Below, piece by piece: positions 44,680 through 56,816 of a stretch of 64,000 nt of DNA (position 1 is the stretch's first letter; each line of letters opens with the position of its first letter). Position numbers and translations under genes: made by a program. Source of the stretch: Rhytidiadelphus loreus. Lineage: Eukaryota; Streptophyta; Bryopsida; Hypnales; Hylocomiaceae. The notes below the pieces were generated by a model, which ran no database searches, was not told the DNA's origin, and worked only from the letters and a program-made list of their open reading frames with translations. The stretch is taken from NCBI GenBank assembly GCA_947034895.1, contig OX344763.1, forward strand, positions 73,613,093 through 73,677,092, read 5' to 3'.

Positions 44680-45580
44680 TCTATTTTTTTGTATTTCAAA
44701 ATTCATTTGATAAATTATACATTTGTAGAATGACTATTTGAGATTTGTTTAAATCCATAGGGGAAGTTTTCATTTAAATCTCTTCCCCTCTAATTTTAAG
44801 TTAGAGGTGAAGATGGTGAGTAATTCATAAGTACAAAGATGCTTGGAGAATCAAGAAAATTCAATGGGGAAGGTATTGCAAATATCTTCGTGCATTATTT
44901 TGTATTTTGAAATACACTTCATAAATTATAGACCCATAGGGTAAATCTTTGAGATTTGCATAAATTATATCAAAAGGAGAAGTTTTCATTTAAATCCCTT
45001 CCCCACTAATTTTTTAAGTTAGAGATGAAGGTGGTAAATAATTCATGAGTACAAACATGCTTGGAGAATCAAGAAAATTCACTGGGGAAGGTATTGCAAA
45101 TATCTTCATGCATTATTTTGTATTTTGAAATACAGTTGATAAGTTATACACCCGCAGGGTAATTCTTTGAGATTTGCATAAATTAAATCAAAAGGGGAAG
45201 TTTTTCTTTAAATCCCTTCCCTCTAATTTTTAAATTAAAGATGAAGGTGGTAAATAATTCATGAGTACAAAGATGTTTGGAGAATCAAGAAAATTAAATG
45301 GGACAAATATTGCAAATATCTCCATGCATAATCTTATATTTTGAAATACACTTGATAAATTATATACCCTTTAGTAGGATAATTCGTTGAGATTTGCATA
45401 AATTAAATCAAAAGGGAATTTTTTTCTTTAAATCCCATCTATCTAAATTTTTAGTTAGAAATGAAGGTAGTAAATAATTCATGAGTACAAGAATACTTGG
45501 AAAAAAGAAGAACTCAAATGGGGAAGTTTTTTTATACAAATCTTCGTGCATTATTTTGTATTTTAAAATCCACCTCATGA
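44680..45580. repeat. ~218-bp tandem repeat, four units
   Basis: AATTCATGAGTACAAAGATG followed by CTTGGAGAATCAAG occurs at about 44,822, 45,040, 45,257 and 45,476 (217-219 bp spacing). Each unit also has AAATCCCTTCCCC and GAGATTTGCATAAATT. Confidence 0.88.
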
Positions 45581-45585
45581 ATAAT

Positions 45586-45785
45586 CACTAGAAGAAAAAG
45601 GAATGTTTTAGGTATGGTCTTAGCAATATAGTTCTATAATTTATGACCTTTTAGCAAATTTTAGTAAATATTTATTAGAAATACATTTGTTTTCAATAAA
45701 AATTTACTAAAAATCTCCCTAAAGGTCATAGATTGTAGGACTATACTACTAGGTTGTACTTAAAACATCCTTTTTTCTTGTAGAG
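45586..45785. mobile_element. Diverged CACTA-type MITE, 200 bp, TSD AAT
   Basis: It starts CACTAGAAGAAAAAGG and ends CCTTTTTTCTTGTAGAG, flanked by AAT at 45583-45585 and 45786-45788. It shares TAGGACTATACT and TTAAAACATCC with the 221-bp MITE at 13,399. It inserted at the end of the 218-bp repeat array. Confidence 0.75.
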
Positions 45786-47059
45786 AATACATTGTTAGGA
45801 TGCTAAGCTCTAAAGTCTCAATTGTCTTTGAAGCTTGCAAAATGGATTTTGGGCAACTTCATATAAGGTCAATTTTTTATGAAGCTTTTGATACCTTTTC
45901 ATGATATAGACAAACTTACTAGTTTTATAGAATTGTAATTTGTATTTTAATTGGTACCAAAGAGCAAGAGTTATACCACAATAAGCCTAAATATAAATTA
46001 GGTGAAGAAACACAAATTCACAAAAACTTGAATTAAAAATTGAAGTTTTTTTGTTCTCATAGATTGGAATTTTTTTGTACTTCAAAAGCTTTGGTTCATT
46101 TTTTTTGGATTGATAGTGTGAAGGTTATAGAGCATCTTCTTTTGTGAGCAATCACTGTATCATATTAAAAAAAATTAGGTATAGGATTCTTTTGGGCCAC
46201 TCAAGTTTCAAACTTTTTCAAAACAAATAAGTTCAAAAAATTAACTTTGATTGATAGAACAATCTCACCATTGGGATTAGTGTGTTTTAATTCCATTTTA
46301 AAGTTATTAATGATAAAGTTTTTTCTCTCTATAATGTACTTTCTTCTACTTAATAATTTTTTAAAGAATGAAACCACATTATTTTTAAATTTTATATTTT
46401 TTTATATTTTCAAATCAATTTTGAATGATGAAATTTTTTTAATTCAAGACTATAATGCAAACTTTTTTAAGTTAAGAAGATTTAAAGTAGTTTGCCAATA
46501 TGTCACAAATGTGATTTCTTCACTTTGAACACATTTACCTTGTAATCTATGTGGTGAAAGTGTTTGAAATTTTTTCCACACACTGTCATATTATTCTACT
46601 TTAAGATTCTATGGTAACATATTCAAAAATATCATTAATTTTTTTTCCTCTTTGTACTAGAAATAATAGTTTTGAGAGGTTTTTGGGACAATTGCAACAA
46701 AGAGGTCTCCCTATGGACCAGAGGTTGCCCCTAGGAACCAGAGGTCGCCCCTAGGGACCAAAGGTCGCCCCTAGACCCGTGGTCGCCCCTCAAGAAGCAA
46801 GCCACGTCACCTTAAATCATAGCCACGTAGGACAAATTGTTTTTATCAAGGGGTAAAAAATTTTGAAATCCAAATTCCATACATGACAATAAAAAACATC
46901 CTTACTCGACAACTCGACAATTTGACATGCGACATGCAACGTCTATTAGACGCCAAAACCTAAAATCTTGTCAGACAAGATAATCCTGAATAAATGATAT
47001 GGTAAATTAGATTGAAAAAAAAATTCTACTATAGTTTTTGGCCTAATACATTGAATGGG

Positions 47060-47230
47060 CACTAGAAGAAAGCCTCGTTTTAGGGGATGTTTAGAAAGAC
47101 GTGACCACATGTTTGGATGGAGGAAAAAGGTGTCAACTGTAATGTCACCTAAAATCCGTCGGTGTGTGCGTTTTTCCAAACACCTAAAATGAGTTATAAC
47201 ACGGGAAAATGTCATTGTGTTTCATGACAA
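47060..47230. mobile_element. Left terminus of a CACTA-like element
   Basis: CACTAGAAGAAAGCCTCGTT begins at 47,060 and resembles the MITE termini. It is followed by a GTGTTTGGAAA-type inverted pair (ACACCTAAAAT, CACCTAAAATCC). A Transposase_24-like gene lies 10 kb to the right. No matching right end was found before the window edge, so only the end is called. Confidence 0.45.
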
Positions 47231-50200
47231 CAAGTGTTGACACTCCGTCTTATAAGTATGTACAAATGCGCCACATGGATGCCACTAGGATGCCACATCA
47301 GCAATTTTATGGCGGGCAATGACACATCAGCTTTTGAAATAAATTTTGTCCAATGACGTGGCGGTTCATGTGGCAGCCGGAATTTCTGACGTGGAAAATA
47401 CATTTTATGACGTGGATATTGCAGTATCTGATGTGGCAGGTTGTAGTAATGAATTCTGGGAATTTTGTTGTATATAATGCTCGTTTTCAGAAATGTCCAG
47501 TATGACGATTTCGTGTTTTACAAAACGTCTGCTCTAATGTTATGTTGTTTCAGAAAACGTTGTCAGCATCGTCGTCATATGGGATTCTGAGTTTTTACAC
47601 CATAAGTAGCAACTGCCGACAAAAGAAGCCATGAACAACCACTGTTGGCATGGACATGGAACCCGTGCACTTTCTATCCTTTCTGATGTCTTTTTCGTCA
47701 GGAACTATGGCGGCCATGTTAGAGTTCTGCGTTTCATGGTACATTAAATGACAAGGTAGTCCCGTTCCTTGTTTATACAACTATGGCACGACATGAGACA
47801 TTGTTCCCCACTCAAGAAGTATGCGTTCTTTGAAACATAGCTAGTGCTTTCATGTACAAGTTCCATTGTGATTGCTGCTTGATAGGACGGACCACTGCTG
47901 CTGTGCAATGTCATACAGAACAATATTTTGGACAGCACTGTTCAGTCAACCAACGTGTAGAAGCTAGCCTGGCTCCGTCAAAAGAAATGCCAATTTCAAA
48001 CAACCAGTGTTTGGAGGACGCTACCCTCCTTCATAAGAAAGGCAAGTTCCTACATGTCTTCATGTATGCAATCAGCTTTTTCTGAGTGCGTCAGTGCGTT
48101 CACTAGTCTTACAGATGGCTTTCAAGACATCAAATACTACACGTAGGTTGTCATGTTCACAACACCAACGTCAACAAATGCACACATCACAACACAATAT
48201 TGCAGGTATGGTAACATGGATGTCATACTTTGGGCATCTCCTTTCATATTTCTGTATACAAAGCGCATTGCCATAGATGTTTTCTATTGGAATTTCTAGG
48301 GTTGTTATCAGATGACATACATGAAGCTGGACTTGTAAATTGATGATTGTAGAAAGTAATGGTCTACAAAAAGAAGGCACATGACTCACACTACTTTTGA
48401 GGTCCATGTACAACATAATTAAGTCTATCTCTTTACTCATTATGAGTAACATGAACTCACATATGTGTGTTCTGTTTAGGCCTCTGTCAAAATTACTATA
48501 ATATTCTGGAAGAAGCCATGCCTCCCAACGTATGCATTGAGCACTGCATACCTTCTAAAAACTTGGTCTTCATTTTTGTTGTTCCACATGAGTACGACGT
48601 CCTTCTCCTGCCCAACTTCGGTATCACTATTTCTGTTCGATCCGCTTGACTCCAGAATGGGCCTCGCTGTAGCTAGCAGTAGGCACTGTCGTTATTCCTC
48701 TTCACGTCTTCTTTGCAAATGAATTGCTACAACGTATAATGGACCTTACTTTTTGCTAGTTTTAAAGACATATGAGCACAGACAGTTTGCGTAGGACAGC
48801 TACAAGTGATGACATAACAGTGAGAATAAGCGTCATAAGCAATGTAAGCAAAGCAAGGGTGCTTTCAGCCAAAGAAGTGTACGAACTATACAACTTATAG
48901 TTGTCGATTAACAATAATAGAAGGTACCTGCCACTAAAAAAGTTGTGCGGTATTTGTTGACTGAGATTTCTTCCTGCATACAACTATATTCTTCAAACCG
49001 CAAATCTGAATGTCAGTGCCTACAACATTTTTTTATATGTTCTTTATATATACTGGGCTTTCTTCTTCACTTCACTAAGTCACTTCATTTACAATATATA
49101 GTTACTTCGAAATCTAAGTGTTTGTCTCGTCGAACTTTACAGACCTCTAAAGACATTTGAATCAATGATTGTAAGGTGTAGAAACTGATGAAAAATTCAG
49201 TCTAGCAAACAGTGACGACCCTGTCTTGTATCCATGAATGCTGAGCAGTACCTCTACTTCTTTGGACGCTCTTTCGCTGTTCATAGATAAGAGTAGAACT
49301 GTTTTCAGAAGTGGCAGGGATTCTCACTTTATGCATGTAGAGTCGCCGTGAACTTGTAAGAGCCACAAATCCGTGCATGTAATAGTCGACAAAGTTCGTG
49401 GCTTCTTGCATGGCTTCTGTGGCTTTCATTTGTGCACGCGAATTTTGCTCCAAAGCTGTCCATTCTGTAAATGGCGTACCGAAATGCTTTTGCGCTTGCA
49501 TCCTCTATAAATGCAAAATAAATAAATAAATTGCGTTCAGTGATACATTAGAGCAAGTGCATGTGAGCCATCTAAAAAAATAACCCGTACAGATAGTGCT
49601 CTATAGTTTACCACATCCTTTCATGGTACCATACCATTGCATTCATGTACCCGTACTTTGACTACATGCGGAGTGCATACTTTCATCACACGCTGTTTTG
49701 TTTCTGATCAAGAAGAGAGTGTTGTCATTCTCAACAACTTTGAAGAAGATAAAGATATTTCACATTACAAACATTTTCCTAAATTTCTCTGGGGATGCCT
49801 CGACGTTCTACCACTTCTCATAAAAACAATGAAAGAAATGTCTAAATCAATTACAAATATATTTTCCTCAAGAAATACTGTAAATCTGCTTCAGTCTTCT
49901 TTGACAACATGCTTCACTACAAAAATGCACACTTGAAGCACGATTCTTACACATTTGCTATATAATGTAAGAAGTTGCAGACATGAATGCTTCTATAGTT
50001 TGTAGGACCTACATAATGAGATTGTAGAGTTGTATAAGACAAACCTGAAGAAACCGAAGCTCCGGAATTCGTAGAAGTGCAATGTGGCACATGCACTGAG
50101 GTCATCAACAACCAAGGTCAAGAAAACAAGTCATTATTTGGGCAAATCTGGTTATGCACCACTACCAACAAAGATGGAACTCAGTCATTCTTCATGCATA

Positions 50201-51170
50201 CATGATGAACATGTATAACAGAATTCATTGTAATACCTGGAGCAGTACATGCTAAAGCACTGGAAGTTGTGGTCTCTGCGGTTGATAGCTTCATGTCCTT
50301 CCATTATTCATATGGTGTCACGCCGTGCACTTCATAGTTTGTCTGTTTTTCGAGCAGAATTTGATTTCGCCTACAACATTCCGGTCACCTACTACAAGAG
50401 CTATTTTTTTTCTCATCATCATTGAACTACATAGTACTTGCTATTATGAACTGCACAAAGTGGTTTTCATAGTTGGAGCGGTAGCCTCAGCATGGTTCGT
50501 GCATTCTGAGAACCCCATTCCACATACGAGGTATACTGCCAATACTAACTTCATGTTCAATAGGCATTGCTACTCCCTATACATAGGCAATCACTGTACG
50601 TATTTTGTTATGCTTCTTTGACAATTTTGCTCACATACAATCCTTTCTGCATCTTCACTTGAAGAATGCAAGCATCTGCATGCACATAACTACAGTGTCA
50701 GTGAAAATCCACTAAAAATGTAGAGCCATGAATGATAATGCTTTGCAACACTGCCAACATTAAGAAGCCCGATGATTCCAATGCATATATGTTATGAAGT
50801 GGGAAACATACCTGTACGGTACTACGGTATGCTACCTATGCCACAAAAACTTAGCCTTTGTCCAAGTACATTTTATATACACTACCTGCAAGTTTTCTTA
50901 TAATTACTATCTTGACAGAAATGTTGTCCATGTTTAGGCACGCACAATTCAGTAGATATGGGTATTTCATCCAACTATGTAGCTGAACCTTACACCATGT
51001 ACTGTGGACAGATAAAAGTTCTAAGCATGCGCCATAAGATTTTCATGAAATGTTCTCCTACTTCGTAAGTCCTAATATTAGTTTCTATACCATTGAGTAC
51101 AAACTGTTAGTTGTTCCACAACTACTATTCATGTTAGCATATGCGTTTGCCTTTAGTGTTGACGGTTTCA
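47230..51170. other. AT-rich region with no secure gene
   Basis: Many short frames on both strands. The best candidate is a minus frame 49501-49202 with ATG, 99 residues, Gln/Ala-rich start (FTEWTALEQNSRAQMKATEA), possibly an exon. 50,325-50,640 also has an open plus frame without motifs. Introns of genes lying on minus may account for much of it. Confidence 0.35.
49202..49501 (-). CDS. Possible exon, unknown protein
   Basis: 99 residues from ATG at 49501. It is helix-prone with an Ala/Gln/Glu-rich N-terminal half. No domain was recognised and splice sites were not fixed. It is kept because its composition looks more protein-like than its neighbours. Confidence 0.25.
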   Translation of the reverse strand: MQAQKHFGTPFTEWTALEQNSRAQMKATEAMQEATNFVDYYMHGFVALTSSRRLYMHKVRIPATSENSSTLIYEQRKSVQRSRGTAQHSWIQDRVVTVC

Positions 51171-51176
51171 TAGTAC

Positions 51177-52584
51177 CGTCTTTCTAACAGTGAAAATCCA
51201 AAATGGGAAAGTACAGTCTCACAGTTTCTGAAAAATGGCATGAATCCAAACTAAGAACTAAACTTCTGATATCGACTATGCCTATTATCATTGAATACAC
51301 TGAAGCTCTGTGAACAACAGCAGTCACAGTAAAATGGAATCTTCCCATTACGCAATGGCAAGTTGTCAATAGCGGGGAACAATGCTGAAGTTTTCTTCAT
51401 TACCTCATATCTGTGTACTTATGCATTACTTTGGCTCATTCACACACATATTGAAGCAAACATTCTTAGAATTGCGTACCTGATGAGGACAGTACACTGA
51501 AACTGCATATTGTCCATCTACGAAGACGTTCGCCACAGCAGAACAGTACTCACGACGTTCGGTTGTTGATATCAATAGTTTGAAGAACTTGTCCGCAGTT
51601 CCTGCACTCTAATACAATGCAATTCACAGATTTCAGATATTTCGCATATAATTATTCCCAGCTCACACAAACTATGTCGGTGTAAGAGGAAATTGAAATA
51701 ATAATGACAGATTCGTCGATGTTCAAATTGTTGTACTCCTTACACATTGTCTGATATATGCTATTCACGAATGACAGCATTAGTAGCACACCACCTAAAT
51801 TGCAAGCAATTGCAGTTTGTTCCAAGTAGCTCTGCACTCCGTATATTACAAAAAGAAATGATACATTGTAAAACACTACAGTGTTCAATATACCTTGACC
51901 ACGATTGTAAACATTTTATAGTTTAACAATCCTACGACTTCTTCTGTAAAGTAGCATGTGTCGTCAAGAAAGTGTACAGCAACAGAACATTCAGTATGAG
52001 AAAAACAGGTTTTTATTGAAACGTCAATCATTTCACCAGAAAATCTAGAGCAATTCATCATGTTTTCACAGGTTTCTTGCAAATCTGTAAGCGCATTGTC
52101 AATGTCCTCCTCTTTAGAGAGAATGCACATAACATACATCACTAAATTTGTCGGGCTATTCAAACACTGTCCTTTAATTTTAGTTCAACATATAAATACA
52201 TTTGAAGCTTTACGCAAGAAGTGCCTCCTGACTATAGTGTTTTAGAAATGAAGTCCTCAGTGCAACAAAATTCTGCGATGATGTAGTATCTATAAAATGA
52301 AGAACTCAAAGTTCTATGGTAATTGTACAAACTATATTTTGCAGGACACCTGTGAGTTCGCTTCGCAGTAGCGGTAGTGTAGGGAGAAACAAAGTCAAAA
52401 CAAGGCACGCTATGAGGACATTGTGCACCATAGCGGAGATGATTGTAGTAGCATGATTTCTTTCATTATGAAGTACGACAGTGAAGGACATGAGCTTCTG
52501 TAGCTTACCGACTTCTGCAATGTTGCTTCCACGATTGCAAGTGCGTCGTGCTCCATAACCTTGCATGGCGACAAGAGAATTCAC
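51177..52584 (-). CDS. Five-exon unknown gene; possible herpes/OTU-type cysteine protease-like module
   Basis: Exons on minus, all with GT-AG and matching phases, are 52584-52350, 52171-51894, 51831-51667, 51608-51480 and 51307-51177. Phase logic is exact (phase 1 at the first junction, phase 0 after), which makes the model convincing. Exon 1 has a hydrophobic stretch (NVLIACLVLTLFLPTLPLL). The joined product contains GQCLNSPTNLVMYV early and VDGQYAVSVY then FNDNRHSR late. Spacing and order recall the GxQCxxNS...YxxFDSHSR pattern of C76-like proteases in some transposons and large viruses, but the match is loose. TAG at 51253-51251 interrupts exon 5 (KFSS-stop-FGFMPF) without loss of frame. 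The 5' and 3' ends of the gene are not defined. Confidence 0.5.
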
Positions 52585-52599
52585 AAAACGTCATCAACA

Positions 52600-55500
52600 T
52601 CTCTTCATGAATTGCATGTTATAGACTGTTAGTGGAACATTCCGAAAAAAATAACAATGTGGTTCTTCTACAATGTAGTCCTCAAGAATTGTAGGAAGTG
52701 CTAGTACAGTAGCAAGCCTATTGGTCGGTGCAACTAACATACAACATTGTTGCTACTTGCATGTTTATTTTTTCTTGCATAAAAAGTGCGTACACGTATG
52801 GAATTGTGGAACTTAGCCATTTTCCTATTAAGAAGCACGACTACATATCATGCCCACATTCCGTTTTCCACGAATAACAAATGTACACCTCATGTCTACA
52901 TTTTCTTGTGAACCCAGTCAACCCAGAAAACTGTCTATTCACAATGAAGCAGACAGTAGAACCAAGTTGCATTGTGTTCTGTTCATAAATTTGTTAGTGA
53001 TGTGGAACCATGTAACACTGCGTTCGATCCAAAAATGTTGTGGTTCCTCCACTGTCACATCTCGCTAAGACGTTTGTACAGCTTAGCAAATGTAAGTCAC
53101 TGTCCACAGCATGCTACACAAAATGTTAGACTACTATGGAATGTGCAGTAATAAGGTCTACCTCATGCACCTATCATTTGAGTTCGCCGTTTGCAGATTT
53201 ACCAACGTCTTTCGGTCTGTTAAGAAATTGCTACAACATGGAAGTACTACAACATAAGGAACTACTCCAATACCAGACGATCTGACATGCTAGTCTAAGG
53301 ACAGTAAAATACAGGAATTATGAGTACAGTAAGACAAGAAGTTAATTTTTGTCCAATGAGGCACATACCCTCAATAGTCATGCTTGCTTACAAATACAGT
53401 GCTCATATGTTTTGTAAATTTGAAGATGATAACATGTATATTACATTCTTTCTGTATTTCAGTCAAGAATTCAGTAAAACAATGTCGATAATACCTATAG
53501 AAGTTTTGTATGATTGTGGTAAGACAGTCATACTTGCAGACTAATTGGCACATTGCAATTTGAAGACAATCACTTCCATTGACGCTACTCCATCATTTCT
53601 TGTACTTTATAATTTTGACGCCTTCAATTATACGTCCTTGCATAACGTTGCTAACTGCAACATACTATGTCTCCTGCTTCATACAAGCCATCACGGGCCG
53701 GTTGTGCAACCACATCAGTTCGAGGTCTCTGGCAAAAGCCAAATACAATCTCTGTGAAAGTGCTTCAATTGAAAAGGACATGGGCTATTCATTTCATTGG
53801 ACATACACACATACCAATTGTAGTATTGCTTGAATACTATCAAGTACTGCACACTGTGCTTGTGCATACTCTCATAATATAAGTGTACAATTACAATTCT
53901 TAGACATATATTTACACAATTTAGAAGTACTCTGTCCATAAGTATTTATGCAAGCTTAATGTTGTAATGGTTTAGGAAGATAGAAATGTCTACAAACTTG
54001 TACGAGATTACCTGCATTAGTGAGGACAACAACAGAGGCATGGACATTGGTGTCAACTCATTCCTACTTGAGTTCGTAGGATTACCCAATGTACACATGA
54101 CTATGTATAACAGAATTGGAAAAAATATTGGGCAATGAATGAATTCTTGTCCTTCAGAAGACGAAAACTCACAGAAAGAAGGCCTCTACACTTGCCTTGC
54201 TAAATGGTACCACACTTTTGAAGTGATCCATGGAAGCCTGTGGTCTCACACAAAGTGATCTGCACCACAATGCGCACAAAGTTAGAATTGTCAAATTGCC
54301 TTTCTAATACGGAACTTGATGTCGAAGTCAATTGGACATGACTGAGGAGAAGTCCTTACAGCGCCCTTGACAATGAAGTTGGCAAATGTATACAGAAGAT
54401 ATGACCTGCGCAGGAATAGCTGAAGATTCTCATTTTCATTTCAATACACATTTGTTTGCCACTAACTAATGCACCATGCACCGCATGAGGCATGAGCACC
54501 ACTTCTCTTACTTTGGATCCCCTTGCAGCATTGAATAAAAAACCTACACAAACAATTAAGTGTACAAGTCATCTAAGTAGTATTCAACAAGTGCATTGCA
54601 TGTGTAGACACGACAATTCACAGATGTAGTACGATGCTTGAAGGTGATGTTCAATATGCACTTCCTGAAATAGCTTTCAAATGGTTTGTCATTTACGCTT
54701 TGCAGTTCTCAAACAACTTTTGGATGAAAAACCAAAAAACAGTAAATTAATTAGTAATTGCCCATTACAAGGCTTATGAAATTCCAGTGCACGCATACCT
54801 TGTATTTTTGGTCGAAACTTCTGCCTATTCCATAGTTCAGAAATGCAAACTTTGCGATGGATGTAGGAATTCAAAGTGCACGACGGCCTCATGTGCTATC
54901 CACTTCTTTTACTTCTTTTCTATGCACTCAGAGCTTGTACATGAAAGAAGAAAACAGATGTGTATGCCATGTAACTGTCTTAGGCCATTACAGAAGTTCA
55001 ACAGAATTAGCAGTTATTGAAGGTCAAGCAATGCAGAATTGTTCATTACCGGCACTGGAGAGTGCTGGTTGCTTCCAACGCACCTGGAAATCAACTTCGC
55101 ATGCTCTGGGTTGCCTCCTCATAGAATCCAACATGTACAGAAGACAGCACATTCCGTAGACATGGAATACGTAGAGACGGAATACAATTGTGACCGCCAA
55201 GTCATGTTCTTCATGGACAACAAGTCATGGAATTAGCATTTGTGAAATCAAGTATGGCATGCATGCATACAAATTTTCACGACAGCATGTCCAGATTCCA
55301 GTCTGAAACAACGGTAATGCCGATAGACAACAGTTTCATGCGTTACTAGCAATTCAAAACAATTTCAACTGCCTCCATGCAGGCCTACATTAATGAAAGT
55401 CTTTTACAAAAGTTTGCTTTCATTTGTACCTTGCGCATGCGCTACTGTACAAGAAAATAATGAACTGAACTGCCGGTTCTGCTAAGGAACATTCAAGTCG

Positions 55501-56800
55501 ACATCCGCAATTCACAAAAGTACTTTATACAAGAAAAACAAAATTTTTATAATGCCGTCCGCCGTTCCTGCTTGCCTTCTGTACCCTCCATTCTGAAGTG
55601 CCTTGCCAACAACAAGTTTGTTCGACGCCATAATTTTCCAATGCGTTTCTGCAGCAGTGCAGTACATATTGCTGACCTACAAAACCGGAGAACAGCATAC
55701 CACGACACTATCAATGGAATTAACAGTAAGTAACCTTCATGCTTCACTGAAGTATATGATTAGCACATTGACCTTGTACACACGGACCTTTCCAAAATAC
55801 CATGTCCCTTGTGCTCACTCCTTCTGTTCAAGTTCTACATTCAAATAGCGCAGTATATATAACAGTAGTGCATGGACGTCCGTATCCAGTGGTACATCTT
55901 CATTGCTGAATACAATTGTATGCATACAACGTAACAACGATGACTAAGTGGAACTCACCCGTGACGATTGCTGATTGCGAGTCACTTCTTTCGACTTGGC
56001 TCTGTGCGTTTGGTGTTCATCAACTGCCATTACCAAATGTAATCGTCACTTTGTCATGCTGCTGTGCTAGTAATGGTTCAACGCTTGTGCCCTACTTCCC
56101 TTATTGTACTACGTCTAATGTAATAACAAAGAACTTAGCAGCCTTGCAATACTTCGAATGCAATGTCCAATAGACCAATACTGTAGTATACAATTGCTTC
56201 CACACATTTCAAGGACTATGCAACATGATTTGTATTTTACCTTCGAAATAGGTAAGCCTGGCTTGACAATGCCCGTCAGTTTCTCACTGCTTCCTTTTGT
56301 AGACTTGGACGTCACTGTTTTCTTGGAAACTACGTTGGGCTGCATGGTCTTCGTCAGACGCTGAGGACGTCTACAAGCTTCTCTTCCGGATTCATTTTCA
56401 TCCTACATTTTGAACGCAAAGAAATGTTCAACATTTTTTGAATCACCCAATGTTAAAGGAAAGCTCTGGCTACATGGATACATTTCAAGACAAAAATTAC
56501 GTGCACAAATAAAGCCTTATCATTGCTGTTATTTATTATGCCTTCTATAATAGGAAAAATATGTACACTTCCAACATGTTTATGCATTCTTATTACATGG
56601 ACAATTCGTATTGCCATATTCCAATGACTAGTATCATACTTGCAGTCAGCACTTACCGTCTGCCCTACCAAAACGGTAGACATTAACAAAATGACTTGAA
56701 AAGCATAGGAGAAATAATGACTGCCTACTGCCTATGAATTTCTGAAATCAAATCCACATTCCAAAATAGTAATAATATGGACCTTAAAACAACATTCTTT
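52600..56800. other. AT-rich region, no secure gene
   Basis: Short frames on both strands without recognisable motifs. 54,787-55,236 has overlapping plus frames with several Cys, and 53,320-53,544 a plus frame of 74 residues; neither shows clear splice partners. Likely intronic or decayed element sequence. Confidence 0.35.
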
Positions 56801-56816
56801 GCAAATTCACTTATTT

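Larger units (their letters stand above)
36890..46970. mobile_element. AT-rich 10-kb repeat block with shared edge sequences (possible large non-autonomous element)
   Basis: Both edges carry CTCGACAACTCGACAA followed closely by CGTCTA (36,897-36,945 and 46,913-46,955). Just inside each edge is a short array of GGGCGACC/GGTCGCCCCT words (37,060-37,135 and 46,700-46,795) in opposite orientations. 37,480-38,170 matches 45,820-46,520 directly (for example ACAATCTCACCATTGGGATT in both) and matches about 39,700-39,990 in inverted orientation. No long open frame was found. Divergence between repeats is high, so the block is old. Classification as one element is inference. Confidence 0.4.
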
